Assembly: GCF_018780185.1 (NCBI RefSeq)
Contig: NZ_JADMJX010000118.1
Span: forward strand, 52,215 to 90,108
Direction: 5' to 3'
Length of the DNA: 37,894 bases
From: Rhizobacter sp.
Lineage (GTDB): Bacteria > Pseudomonadota > Gammaproteobacteria > Burkholderiales > Burkholderiaceae_C
A program made the translations under genes and the position numbers. Below, piece after piece: positions 8,030 through 16,374 of the stretch (position 1 is the stretch's first letter; each line of letters opens with the position of its first letter). Under the pieces are notes generated by a model that saw only the letters and a list, made by a program, of their open reading frames with translations, searched no databases and was not told where the DNA came from.

Positions 8030-9534
8030 GGTGGCGTCACATGGGAGAGCTGTGGGGCGCGGGCTTCGGCGGCCTTGTGCCGCAGCGGCAGCCGGACCGT
8101 GATGCGCCCGCCACCGCCGGGCGGGTTGTCGACGTCGAGGGTGCCCCCCAGCAGGTAGGCGCGCTCGCGTATGCCGATGAGCCCGAACGAACCCTCCTTG
8201 CGCCTGGTGCTCGGAAAACCGATGCCGTTGTCGTGCACGGTCAACACCAGCTCACTGCCACTCTGGCGCATGTCGATGCTCACGTCGGTGGCGCGGGCGT
8301 GGCGGGCGACGTTGGTCAGTGCCTCCTGCACCATGCGGTAGACGGCGGTCGAGGCCTGGCTGTCGAGCGCCGGGTCGACCTCGCCGAGCCGCACCGTGAC
8401 CTCGATGCCCATGCGTTGCGCCGACTCGCGCGCCAGCCACTCGATGGCGGCGTTGAGCCCCAGGTCGTCGAGCATCATGGGGCGCAGGTCAGAGGCGATG
8501 CGGCGCACCGACGCAACGGTTTCGTCGAGCATGTCGATCATGGCCGCCACCCGGCGCTCGTAGGCACGGTTGTGAATGTCGTGCGTGAGGGTCGACAGGT
8601 CCATCTTCAGCGCCGACAGGCGCTGGCCCAGCTCGTCGTGCAGCTCACGGGCGATGCGGCGGCGCTCTTCTTCGCGGGCTTCGACCACGCTGGCCGACAG
8701 GCGGCGCAACTCGTGGCGCGACTGCTCCAGCTGCTGGCGCTCTTCTTTGCGCTGGGTCACGTCGGTGATCACCATCTGCACCGTGGTGCTGCCGTGGTCG
8801 GGCAGGGCGGCGATGGCGATCTCGACCTCGCGCTCGCTGCCGTCGAGTCGGGCGATGCGCTCGCTCACCATGCCGGCCCGGGCCGCGCCCGACAGTGTCA
8901 GCGACACCTGCCGCATCACCGCCAAGTGAGACGAGGGGTGCAAGAGGGTATAGATCGACTTGCCGAGAATCTGCGAGCGGTCGCTGGCACCGAACAGGCT
9001 TTCGCAGGCGCGGTTGGCAAACACCACCTTGTCGCCATCGGCGATCCACATCGCCACCGGCGCCAGATCGAAGATCAGCTGGAAGCGGCGCTTCCACTCG
9101 TCGAGCTCGGTCTTGAGTTGCAGCTCTTTGCTCTCGTCGCGCAACACCATCGTGAAGAAACGGTGCGGGCGCAGCGGATCTGCCACGTCGATGCGGCTGA
9201 TGGTGCCTTCCATCGGGAAGGTGTGGCCGTCGGCACGCATGCCCAGCAGGCCACCGGCAGCGGTCAGAGAGGCCTCGGGCGCGTTGTTTTCCACAAACCG
9301 ACACAGGGTGTCGGTCAGCTCGGCGCGCAGGTGAGGCGCCACGAAGCGCGGGAACTCGCTGCGCACGGCTTCGGCGGCCGTGCAGCCGAACATGCGCTGC
9401 ACGGCCGGGTTGACTGCAAGGACACGCAGGCGCTCGTCGATCGTGATGATCGCGTCGTGAGAGGCGCGCACCGCGCTCCTGTAAGGCATGGCATTGCTCG
9501 TTGACAGATCAGGTGTCGGCAAGGGTGGCGGCAT
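8026..9534 (-). CDS. Cytosolic PAS-PAS histidine kinase (HisKA_3 type)
   Basis: A 502-residue sensor kinase with no membrane segments. Two PAS domains come first (about residues 20-140, starting SAVRASHDAIITIDE, and about 150-270, starting RFQLIFDLAPVAMWI). A HisKA_3 dimerisation helix follows with H299 in RIARELHDELGQRL, then an HATPase domain with the N box MVQEALTNVARHA and the G box DNGIGF. This NarX/DegS-type core pairs with NarL-type regulators such as its downstream partner. The signal is probably intracellular (redox, a cofactor or a ligand in PAS), but no cofactor ligand can be assigned. The start at 9534 is preferred; ATG 9489, just before the first PAS, is possible. Confidence 0.9.
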   Translation of the reverse strand: MPPPLPTPDLSTSNAMPYRSAVRASHDAIITIDERLRVLAVNPAVQRMFGCTAAEAVRSEFPRFVAPHLRAELTDTLCRFVENNAPEASLTAAGGLLGMRADGHTFPMEGTISRIDVADPLRPHRFFTMVLRDESKELQLKTELDEWKRRFQLIFDLAPVAMWIADGDKVVFANRACESLFGASDRSQILGKSIYTLLHPSSHLAVMRQVSLTLSGAARAGMVSERIARLDGSEREVEIAIAALPDHGSTTVQMVITDVTQRKEERQQLEQSRHELRRLSASVVEAREEERRRIARELHDELGQRLSALKMDLSTLTHDIHNRAYERRVAAMIDMLDETVASVRRIASDLRPMMLDDLGLNAAIEWLARESAQRMGIEVTVRLGEVDPALDSQASTAVYRMVQEALTNVARHARATDVSIDMRQSGSELVLTVHDNGIGFPSTRRKEGSFGLIGIRERAYLLGGTLDVDNPPGGGGRITVRLPLRHKAAEARAPQLSHVTPP

Positions 9535-9579
9535 GCTAACGATGGTCGAAGCGGTCAGGCCCGCCGAGACCCTCCTGGG

Positions 9580-9593
9580 TTGACACGGATCAA
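9580..9593. promoter_or_regulatory. FNR-like box between kinase and Crp/Fnr genes
   Basis: TTGACACGGATCAA matches the FNR/ANR consensus TTGAT-N4-ATCAA at 9 of 10 positions. It lies 46 bp upstream of the minus-strand kinase start and about 185 bp upstream of the Crp/Fnr start. The position favours oxygen-dependent control of the kinase gene, but neither promoter has a clear -10 at the ideal distance. Confidence 0.5.
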
Positions 9594-9627
9594 GGGTCCA
9601 TCCAATACGCAAGGTTCGCACAACTCG

Positions 9628-9647
9628 GATTCGGAATATTCCGAATC
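9628..9647. promoter_or_regulatory. Perfect 20-bp palindrome
   Basis: GATTCGGAATATTCCGAATC is identical to its reverse complement over all 20 bases and is AT-rich against a GC-rich background. It lies in the divergent region between the histidine kinase and the Crp/Fnr gene, 131 bp before the latter. A dimeric regulator, possibly the NarL-type protein encoded nearby, is the likely binder. No T tract follows, so a terminator role is unlikely. Confidence 0.55.
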
Positions 9648-9778
9648 TGGGGGTCGGAACGCAGGCGTCGGGCGGGGAATGCACCGACATCAAGTCCGCC
9701 GGCAAACCGATAGCCAGCCGGGTTCTCCTGCGCGATGCTCGTGTCACCCCCCAGAGAAAACTCAACCCGAGGTGCGTG

Positions 9779-10654
9779 ATGAGCCATGGATTCGAACTAC
9801 TTCATCAAGGCAAAGACCAGGGCATCTCCGTGCTGCAGCGTCGCAGCGGCGCTGTCGAGCGGCACAGCCTGGCAGACCTGTTGCGCCTGATGGGCATCGA
9901 GGCGAGCGCTGCGCCCGACGCCGAGGCCTACCCGCTGACGATGCGTCAGCTGCATGCCGGCGCTCCGCTGTTTCACGAAGGCACGGCGGCCGAGGCGATC
10001 TACTTCGTGAGCGTGGGCATGTTCAAGAGCTTCTCCACCGCCGAAGACGGCTATGAGCAGGTGCTCGGCTTCTCGGCGCGCGGCGAGGTGCTGGGCCTGG
10101 ACGCCATCTGTGGCAGCCACCACCCCACGGGCGCGGTGGCGCTGGAAGACGCCCGGGTGTTCGTGGTGCCCGTGCGTGATGTGTTCGCGCTCGGCAACCG
10201 TGTGCCGGGGCTCGACCGCGTGCTGCACGTGGCGGCAAGCCGGCAGCTCGCGCAGCGCGGCGACATTGCCGACGTGATGGCGGCGGTGGCGGCCGAGGTG
10301 AGGCTGGCGCGTTTTCTGGTGCAGCTGTCGGCGCGCATGGGGGCGTGTGGGCAGTCCACCCGGCGCCTGCTGCTGCGCATGAGCCGGCGCGACATCGCGA
10401 GCCACCTGGGCGTGGCCCATGAAACGGTGAGCCGCTCCTTTGGCGCCCTGGCCGACTGGGGCTACCTGCGCGTGAACTACCGCGAAGTGGAGATTTGCGA
10501 CCTCGACGCGCTCAAGGCTTTTGCGCGCTGCACACGTGGCCTGGTGGAAGAGCCGCCCGGCCGCACGCGGCGGCGGCTGGCGGCGGTGCAGGGCACCGGG
10601 CGGCGCGCTGCCGGCCCGCTGATCGAGCCCGCTGCCGTGGTCGCGGCGGCCTGA
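9779..10654 (+). CDS. Crp/Fnr-family regulator lacking FeS cysteines
   Basis: A 291-residue regulator with an N-terminal cNMP-type beta-roll (LHAGAPLFHEGTAAEAIYFV, then GEVLGLDAICGSHHPTGAVALED) and a C-terminal winged helix whose recognition helix reads GVAHETVSRSFGAL. The E-x-x-S-R pattern is that of FNR, which reads TTG half-sites. The N-terminal cysteine cluster that holds the 4Fe-4S centre in FNR is absent. The central LGLDAIxxxHHPTGA segment is FNR-like, but the few cysteines present are scattered. The signal is therefore unknown. The C-terminal tail after the HTH is about 45 residues longer than usual and Arg/Ala-rich. ATG 9779 is preferred over GTG 9776 because GAGGT at 9769-9773 is better spaced. 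Confidence 0.92.
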   Translation: MSHGFELLHQGKDQGISVLQRRSGAVERHSLADLLRLMGIEASAAPDAEAYPLTMRQLHAGAPLFHEGTAAEAIYFVSVGMFKSFSTAEDGYEQVLGFSARGEVLGLDAICGSHHPTGAVALEDARVFVVPVRDVFALGNRVPGLDRVLHVAASRQLAQRGDIADVMAAVAAEVRLARFLVQLSARMGACGQSTRRLLLRMSRRDIASHLGVAHETVSRSFGALADWGYLRVNYREVEICDLDALKAFARCTRGLVEEPPGRTRRRLAAVQGTGRRAAGPLIEPAAVVAAA

Positions 10655-10667
10655 AACGGGGGCCGTC

Positions 10668-11192
10668 GTGAGCCGGGTGCTTGTCGTCTACTTCTCGCGC
10701 ACGGGCCACACCGAAACGGTGGCCCGGCACATTGCCACACAGTGCGGCGCCGACCTGGAGGCCATTGAAGACACCCCCGGCTTGATCGGGCGTGCTGGGC
10801 TCCTGGGCTACGTGCGCTCGTCGCTCGAAGCGCTGCTGGGCGTCGAGCCACCCATACGTCGGGCCCACGCCACGCCGAAAGACTACGACCTGGTGATCGT
10901 GGGCACGCCGGTGTGGTTCTGGAACATGTCGAGCCCGGTGCGCAGCTACCTCGTGCGCCACCGCGCCGAGATCCAGAAGGTGGCGTTCTTCTGCACCCTG
11001 GGCGGCTCGGGGCAGGACAAGGTGATGGCCGATCTGCGGCAACTGTGCCGCAAGCCCCCGGTGGCGACCCTGTCACTGACCACCCAGCAAGTCGAGGCGA
11101 ACCAGGACGCACAGGCGGTGTCGAAGTTCGTCAGCGAGTTGCGGCATGCACGCGCCGTGGCGCACATGCGCGGGCCGGCCCTGGCGTCGTAA
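10668..11192 (+). CDS. Flavodoxin-like protein
   Basis: The 174-residue protein starts with GTG at 10668 after GGGGG at 10657-10661, 13 bp past the Crp/Fnr gene. The N-terminal VVYFSRTGHTETVA is the FMN-phosphate loop (S/T-x-T-G-x-T) of flavodoxins, and VGTPVWFWNMSSPVRSYL provides the isoalloxazine-stacking Trp loop. The family includes flavodoxin-like quinone reductases and electron carriers; a single-domain cytosolic redox protein is the safe call. Neighbouring Crp/Fnr and Lon genes suggest stress or low-oxygen expression. The partner is unknown. Confidence 0.87.
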   Translation: MSRVLVVYFSRTGHTETVARHIATQCGADLEAIEDTPGLIGRAGLLGYVRSSLEALLGVEPPIRRAHATPKDYDLVIVGTPVWFWNMSSPVRSYLVRHRAEIQKVAFFCTLGGSGQDKVMADLRQLCRKPPVATLSLTTQQVEANQDAQAVSKFVSELRHARAVAHMRGPALAS

Positions 11193-11245
11193 CGCAGCGG
11201 CGGGCCCGGCTCGGCACTGGACGGTTGTCTCGAATCGGAGGCCCC

Positions 11246-13624
11246 ATGGAAGACAAGACCCACCCGCCTGTACCCCCGCTGCCCGAGGGCGTGATCGCGC
11301 TCGTGCCGATGCGCAACGTGGTGCTGTTCCCGCACGTGCTGGTGCCGATCTCGGTCGGCCGCGCCAAGTCGATCGCGGCGGTGCAGTACGCACAGCAAAG
11401 TGGTGCCCAGCTGGGCATCGTGCTGCAAAAAGACGCACAGGTCGACGACCCGGGCCGCGAGGCGCTGTGCGACGTGGGCACGCTCGCCAAGCTCGTGCAC
11501 CACGAGCTGGCCAGCAGCGAGCTGCGCCATGTGCTGTGCCAGGGTGTGCTGCGCTTTCGCATCAAGGAGCTGGTGGAGGGCTACCCCTTCATGGCCGCAC
11601 GCGTCGAGCGCATTGAAGAACCCGCCGTGGTGTCGACCCAGGCCGAGGCGCTGGGCCTGCAGCTGCGCGAGCGGGCGGTCGAGATCCTCTCCTTGTTGCC
11701 CGGTGTGCCGGCCGAGCTGGCGCATGCGCTGCAGGCCACGCGGTCGCCGTCGCACCTGGCCGACATCGTGGCCAGCCTGCTCGATTCGGAGATCGTCGAG
11801 AAGCAGATGCTGCTGGAGACCCTGGGCACCGAGGAGCGGCTGCAGAAGGTGCTGGACACGCTGTCGCGTCGCATCGAGGTGCTGCGCCTGTCGCAAGAGA
11901 TCGGTGAGCGCACCAAGGAACAGCTCGATGACCGGCAGCGCAAGTTCCTGCTGCGCGAGCAGTTGAAGACGATCCAGAAGGAACTTGGTGAAAACGGCGA
12001 AAGCGACGCCGACATCGCGCAGCTCGAAGAGCTGGTTGCCAAGGCCGGCATGCCCAGCGAGGTGGAAGCGCAGGTGCGCAAGGAGCTGGGCCGGCTCAGG
12101 CACATGTCGGACGCTTCGGGTGAGTACTCGATGCTGCGCACCTATCTGGAGTGGATGACCGAGCTGCCGTGGGCCACGCCGGCCGAGACGGTGATCGACC
12201 TCAACGTGGCGCGGCAGATTCTCGAAACCGACCACTTTGGCCTGGAGCGCATCAAGCAGCGCATCGTCGAGTTTCTGGCGGTGCGCAAGCTCAACCCGCT
12301 GGGGCGTGCGCCGATCCTGTGTTTCGTGGGCCCGCCCGGCGTGGGCAAGACCTCGCTCGGCCAGAGCATTGCCCGTGCGCTCGACAAACCGTTCGTGCGC
12401 GTGTCGCTGGGCGGGGTGCACGACGAGGCCGAGATCCGCGGACACCGCCGCACCTACATCGGCGCGATGCCGGGCAATATCGTGCAAAGCCTGCGCAAGG
12501 CCGGCGCACGCGACTGCGTGATGATGCTCGACGAGGTCGACAAGCTCACCGCCAGCGCGCATGGCGACCCCTCGGCCGCGTTGCTGGAGGTGCTCGACCC
12601 GGAGCAGAACTCGACCTTCCGCGACAACTACCTGGGCGTGCCCTTCGACCTGAGCCGCGTGGTGTTCATCGCCACCGCCAACGTGATCGACCAGGTGCCC
12701 CCGCCGGTGCGGGACCGCATGGAGGTGATCGAGCTGCCCGGCTACACGCAAGAAGAGAAGCTGCAGATTGCGCAGCGCCACCTGCTGCGCCGCCAGCGCG
12801 AGCTCAACGGCCTGCGTGAAGACCAGTGCGAGATCACGCCCGAGGCGCTGACGCTGATCGTGGCCAGCTACACCCGCGAGGCCGGTGTGCGCCAACTCGA
12901 ACGCGAGATCGGCCGTGTGATGCGCCATGCCGCGATGCAGGTGGCCGAGGGGTCGACCACCTTGGTGCGCGTGCGCGCCGCCGACCTCGACACCATCCTC
13001 GGCCCCGAGAAATACGAGCACGAGGTGGCGCTGCGCGTGGGCATGCCGGGCGTGGCCACCGGCCTCGCGTGGACACCGGTGGGCGGCGACATCCTGTTCA
13101 TCGAAGTCACGCGCGTGACCGGCACCGGCCGGCTGATCCTGACCGGCCAGCTGGGCGACGTGATGAAAGAGAGCGCCCAGGCGGCGCTCACGCTGGTGAA
13201 GTCGCGCGCCGCCGACCTGGGCATCTCGGCGAGCCTGTTCGACGGGGTCGACGTGCATGTGCACGTGCCGGCCGGCGCCATCCCGAAAGATGGGCCGAGC
13301 GCGGGTGTGGCGATGTTCACCGCGCTCGCCTCACTGTTCACCGACCGCGTGGTGCGGCACGACGTGGCCATGACCGGCGAGATCAGCCTGCGTGGCCTGG
13401 TGCTGCCGGTGGGAGGCATCAAGGAGAAGGTGTTGGCCGCGCAGCGCGCCGGCCTGGGCACCGTGCTGCTGCCGGCGCGCAACGAAAAAGACCTGCGCGA
13501 CGTGCCGGAGTCGATCCGCGCCACGATGAAGTTCGTGTGGCTGCACACCGTCGACGACGCCATGCTCGCTGCCCTGGGCGAAGCCGGCTCGCGCCTGCGC
13601 CGGCCGGGCTTCGAGCTGGTCTGA
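11246..13624 (+). CDS. lon: ATP-dependent protease Lon (second-type copy)
   Basis: A 792-residue LonA protease that degrades misfolded and regulatory proteins in the cytosol. In order it has an N-terminal substrate-recognition domain ([24 protein letters not shown]), a coiled-coil stretch (residues about 200-300), an AAA+ module with Walker [10 protein letters not shown] and Walker B MMLDEVDK, and a protease domain with catalytic S685 in KDGPSAG and K728 in GGIKEK. Both catalytic residues are intact. ATG 11246 follows GGAGG at 11237-11241. The N-terminal [16 protein letters not shown] extension differs from housekeeping Lon, and its place in this cluster suggests a stress-specific copy. It ends 12 bp from the convergent DUF1906 gene. 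Confidence 0.96.
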   Translation: MEDKTHPPVPPLPEGVIALVPMRNVVLFPHVLVPISVGRAKSIAAVQYAQQSGAQLGIVLQKDAQVDDPGREALCDVGTLAKLVHHELASSELRHVLCQGVLRFRIKELVEGYPFMAARVERIEEPAVVSTQAEALGLQLRERAVEILSLLPGVPAELAHALQATRSPSHLADIVASLLDSEIVEKQMLLETLGTEERLQKVLDTLSRRIEVLRLSQEIGERTKEQLDDRQRKFLLREQLKTIQKELGENGESDADIAQLEELVAKAGMPSEVEAQVRKELGRLRHMSDASGEYSMLRTYLEWMTELPWATPAETVIDLNVARQILETDHFGLERIKQRIVEFLAVRKLNPLGRAPILCFVGPPGVGKTSLGQSIARALDKPFVRVSLGGVHDEAEIRGHRRTYIGAMPGNIVQSLRKAGARDCVMMLDEVDKLTASAHGDPSAALLEVLDPEQNSTFRDNYLGVPFDLSRVVFIATANVIDQVPPPVRDRMEVIELPGYTQEEKLQIAQRHLLRRQRELNGLREDQCEITPEALTLIVASYTREAGVRQLEREIGRVMRHAAMQVAEGSTTLVRVRAADLDTILGPEKYEHEVALRVGMPGVATGLAWTPVGGDILFIEVTRVTGTGRLILTGQLGDVMKESAQAALTLVKSRAADLGISASLFDGVDVHVHVPAGAIPKDGPSAGVAMFTALASLFTDRVVRHDVAMTGEISLRGLVLPVGGIKEKVLAAQRAGLGTVLLPARNEKDLRDVPESIRATMKFVWLHTVDDAMLAALGEAGSRLRRPGFELV

Positions 13625-13636
13625 GCTGCCGTGGCC

Positions 13637-15205
13637 TCAGTCGTGTACGAAGAACACGTGTGACTTGAAGAGCGTGCTCTCCCACCACGCCTTGCCCACG
13701 GTCGAGTAGCGGAAGTTCACTGCCCCGGCCTGGCTTTGCAGCGGCAGGGTGACGTTGCCGTCGGCATCGCGTTGGGCTTTGTGCGAAGCGGTTTCAGGCA
13801 CCACGGCGGTGATGTGGCCAGGCTTGCCGCTGGCCTCGCGGTCGGCGCAGATGAGGCCGATGCCACCCGCGTTGGCCGCGTTCTGCAAGGAGGTGGCATC
13901 GAACACCCGCCGCCAGCCGAACGACTCGCCGAACTCGATCAGCCAGTTGTGCAGGTCGTCGGCGCGCATCTCGCGCAGCGTGCCGCCGTACACCGGCGCC
14001 ACCTGCTCGCCGCGCGCGAGGCGCAGCAGGGCCGACTCGTTCCACCAGCAGCGCGGCAGGTACACACCGCTCAGGTAGCAGTAGTCGGTGGCGTAGACGT
14101 TGCAGTAGGTGGCGTTGGGGTCGCGCTGGTAGCGTGCGCTGGTGTCGGCCGCGAGCCAGTTGATGATGTTTGCCAGCTGCGTGGCGCGTGCGGCAGGGGC
14201 TGCCATGGTGTCGCGTGACGGTCGGTTGGGTTCGCCCAGCGGCTGCGCGCGTTTGCCGGTGGAGGCGCGGCGTGAGGCGGGGTCGTTTTCGCGGTAGTGC
14301 ACGGCCGGCACCGCCGGCGGAGGCGGTGGCAGGGCCGGTGGGGCCGCCACCGGCGCCAGGAACTTGCCGCTCACATAACCGATCACGTCACCGCCACTCA
14401 GGGTCACACGCACTCGCACCCACGGCGGCGCGGCCTCGCCCAGCACACGCACGAGCTGGCCTTCGGGCAAGGTGGTGATGGGTGGGTTGCTGGCCGCTGA
14501 GGGGCCGTGGCGCAGGTTGAGCTGCGTGGCCGTCACGCGCTTCAGCTCGCCCTGGCCGCCCTGCAGCTCAAACCCGATCGGGCGGAACTGGCCGAAGTTG
14601 TCGCGCGCCTCGCAGCGCTCCCACGCGGCGCCGAGGCCGCACAGTGCCTGGCCGTGGTTCACGTGCTGACGCACGTCCCACTGGGTGTAGGTGCTCGATT
14701 CGCGCCAGCCGGTGGCCTCGGCCAGCCAGGCAAAGCGGGCCAGGGCGTGGGTGTCGCGCACCAGGCGGCAGCTGAGGCCCGAGCCGTAGACGCCGATCTG
14801 CAAGGCCGAGCCTCCACCGGCCGCTTCATTCATGCCCGCCTTCACGCCGCGGAAGTAGGGCAGCACCACCTGCTGGATCTCGGCGGCGCTGAAGTCGGTG
14901 TCGACTGCGAAGTAGACCGCGCTGCCCGGCGGCTGGCCGATCTGGCTGGCGAAGGTGTGGGCCGAGGCGCCGTCGAGGCGGCCACGCTCGAAGCCGAAGT
15001 CGCTCAGCCTGCGCGCGTTGTCTTGGTAGACCGTGGCGACCTGAAGGCCTGCACGTGCGAGATCGGCAGCCTCCTTCGGCGAGATGCGCTTCTGGGGCTG
15101 GGTGGTCGTGCGCGAGTGGTAGCGGATGACGAACGCCTTGCCCTCGCGGACCAGGCAGTCGGCAAAGCCGTGGCAGTGGCGGTTGGTTGACAGACCTTCG
15201 TGCAT
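13637..15205 (-). CDS. DUF1906 - SH3-like - cysteine-peptidase-like fusion protein
   Basis: A 522-residue protein with three parts. Residues about 1-205 match the DUF1906 glycoside-hydrolase-like (Rv2525c-type) fold: GFADCLVREGKAFVIRYHS, AVYFAVDTDFS, IGVYGSGLSCRLV and TYTQWDVRQHV. Residues about 222-285 look like a bacterial SH3 domain (LNLRHGPSAASNPPITTLPEGQLVRVLGE). After a Pro-rich linker, residues about 335-522 hold a predicted papain-like hydrolase with C368 in NATYCNVYATDY and H464 in GHITAVVPE. Together these suggest a peptidoglycan-acting enzyme. No signal peptide is visible, so export would need another route (toxin-type secretion or lysis). ATG 15205 has GGGAGAG before it. Domain boundaries and catalytic residues are inferred. 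Confidence 0.8.
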   Translation of the reverse strand: MHEGLSTNRHCHGFADCLVREGKAFVIRYHSRTTTQPQKRISPKEAADLARAGLQVATVYQDNARRLSDFGFERGRLDGASAHTFASQIGQPPGSAVYFAVDTDFSAAEIQQVVLPYFRGVKAGMNEAAGGGSALQIGVYGSGLSCRLVRDTHALARFAWLAEATGWRESSTYTQWDVRQHVNHGQALCGLGAAWERCEARDNFGQFRPIGFELQGGQGELKRVTATQLNLRHGPSAASNPPITTLPEGQLVRVLGEAAPPWVRVRVTLSGGDVIGYVSGKFLAPVAAPPALPPPPPAVPAVHYRENDPASRRASTGKRAQPLGEPNRPSRDTMAAPAARATQLANIINWLAADTSARYQRDPNATYCNVYATDYCYLSGVYLPRCWWNESALLRLARGEQVAPVYGGTLREMRADDLHNWLIEFGESFGWRRVFDATSLQNAANAGGIGLICADREASGKPGHITAVVPETASHKAQRDADGNVTLPLQSQAGAVNFRYSTVGKAWWESTLFKSHVFFVHD

Positions 15206-15294
15206 CGTGGCTCTCCCTGTTGCCCAGAGAGCCGATGGTGCAACGCGCCGCCGCGCGGCGAATCCCCAGGCTTAGGGATGCGTCTGAGGCGTGC

Positions 15295-16230
15295 TCAGAG
15301 CGCGGGCTCTTCCGTCAGCAAGCCAGTCTTGATGAAGTAGCTCACCAGCTTGTCAGACGCACGCTGCCGGTGGGCGATGCTCGCGGGGTGGGCCAGGGCC
15401 ATCTGGCGCACGTCATACGCATCGGCAATGCCGGCGTCGCGGTAGACGGTGGGGTTGTAGTAGTCGGCCCACGAGGCCTTGAGATACGCGGCCAGCCATT
15501 GCCTGAAGTCGGCCAGCTGCTGCTCCGACCAGTGCGGGCTGTAGCGCTCGAACAGCTCGGCCGTGTAGAGCCGGCCGAAGGCGAGGTGGCGTGCTTCGTC
15601 GATGTGATGCACCTTGTTGATCTCGCGCACCAACGGGTCGACGCGCTCGTCCTTGGCGATCACCACGTTGTAGTAGTCGCCCAGCTCCTCGACCACCATC
15701 GCCATGCAGAAGAAGACCACTTCTTCCTGGCCCTTCGCAAACTCGCGCGGCATGGCGAGCTTCTTCTCGGGGTAGACCTTGCCGATGTAGCGGTTGCAGA
15801 ACTCGCCGAACATCACCATGTGCTTGTTCTCTTCATCGAGGAAGTGATGCAGGTACTCGGTGATCTCGCGGTTGTTGCTGGTGCTGTAGAGGCGGTGCGC
15901 GAGCCCTTGCACCAGCAGACGCTCGCCTTGCAGCACCAGGCTGAAGAGGTTGCTGATCTCGTGCAGGCTCAGGCGCTTGAGGGTGGCGTCGTCGAGCGTG
16001 TCGTAAACCGGCGTGCCGTAGAGCGTCAACAGCTCGGGGGGCATGCACCAGGCGCCTTCCTGCAACTTCTCGGGCCACTCGAAGGCGTTGTAGACGTCAT
16101 AGAACTTCTTGCACGAGGCCTTGGACAGGCGGGTGGCGATTTGCGATGCGGTTTCCATGAGGGGGCTGTGTTGTTGGCTTTCGACCGGGGCATGGTCATG
16201 CCGCTTGGCGCGAGCCGGTTTGACCTTCAT
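15295..16230 (-). CDS. AurF-like diiron oxygenase
   Basis: The 311-residue product resembles the AurF/CmlI (p-aminobenzoate N-oxygenase) diiron family that oxidises amines to hydroxylamine, nitroso or nitro groups. Ligand-type motifs occur in the expected order: a Glu in VLQGERLLVQ, E-x-x-H in LDEENKHMVMF, a Glu in VVEELGDYYN, and H with E-x-x-H in VHHIDEARHLAF. It is all-helical with no membrane segment or signal peptide. ATG 16230 is chosen because GAGGG lies 7 bases before it; ATG 16158 gives a shorter form but is preceded only by CCCCCTC. It is divergent from the LLM gene. With the LLM, NRPS and carbamoyltransferase it points to a natural product containing an oxidised nitrogen; the substrate is unknown. 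Confidence 0.82.
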   Translation of the reverse strand: MKVKPARAKRHDHAPVESQQHSPLMETASQIATRLSKASCKKFYDVYNAFEWPEKLQEGAWCMPPELLTLYGTPVYDTLDDATLKRLSLHEISNLFSLVLQGERLLVQGLAHRLYSTSNNREITEYLHHFLDEENKHMVMFGEFCNRYIGKVYPEKKLAMPREFAKGQEEVVFFCMAMVVEELGDYYNVVIAKDERVDPLVREINKVHHIDEARHLAFGRLYTAELFERYSPHWSEQQLADFRQWLAAYLKASWADYYNPTVYRDAGIADAYDVRQMALAHPASIAHRQRASDKLVSYFIKTGLLTEEPAL

Positions 16231-16253
16231 CAAGAGGCCCTCGCTCCTGCGCG

Positions 16254-16287
16254 AGCACCCCCGCAAGCGGGTGGCCGGGGTGCTTTT
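16254..16287 (+). other. Hairpin with T tract in the AurF-like/LLM divergent region
   Basis: AGCACCCC at 16254-16261 pairs with GGGGTGCT at 16277-16284, with an inner CCGC-AA-GCGG, and TTTT overlaps the 3' end of the stem. It looks like an intrinsic terminator reading rightward, yet no plus-strand gene ends nearby. It may shield the LLM promoter from read-through or be fortuitous. Confidence 0.3.
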
Positions 16288-16326
16288 CAGTGGCACACCC
16301 AAGTCATGGGGGGCCGGCGACAGCGT

Positions 16327-16368
16327 TTAACCTGGATCAAATCGGCACCAGGGTCAGGCCAGTTCAAT
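16327..16368 (+). promoter_or_regulatory. Possible FNR-dependent, leaderless promoter of the LLM gene
   Basis: TTAACCTGGATCAA at 16327-16340 matches 8 of 10 FNR consensus positions. Its centre lies exactly 41.5 bp before the A of the LLM start codon (16375), and TTCAAT at 16363-16368 occupies -12 to -7 on the same count. This is class II FNR spacing if transcription starts at the start codon. It fits the lack of a Shine-Dalgarno there, but rests on a coincidence of three weak signals. Confidence 0.3.
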
Positions 16369-16374
16369 GCGCCC

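Noticed and set aside
10946..13264. A 772-codon open frame antisense to lon
   Set aside because: It is a by-product of GC-rich third positions in lon: His/Gln/Ala-rich composition, no ribosome site, no recognisable domain.
15187..16374. Long N-terminal extension of the LLM frame (to 775 residues)
   Set aside because: It runs antisense through the AurF-like gene and shows shadow composition; homology to LLM proteins begins only after 16375.
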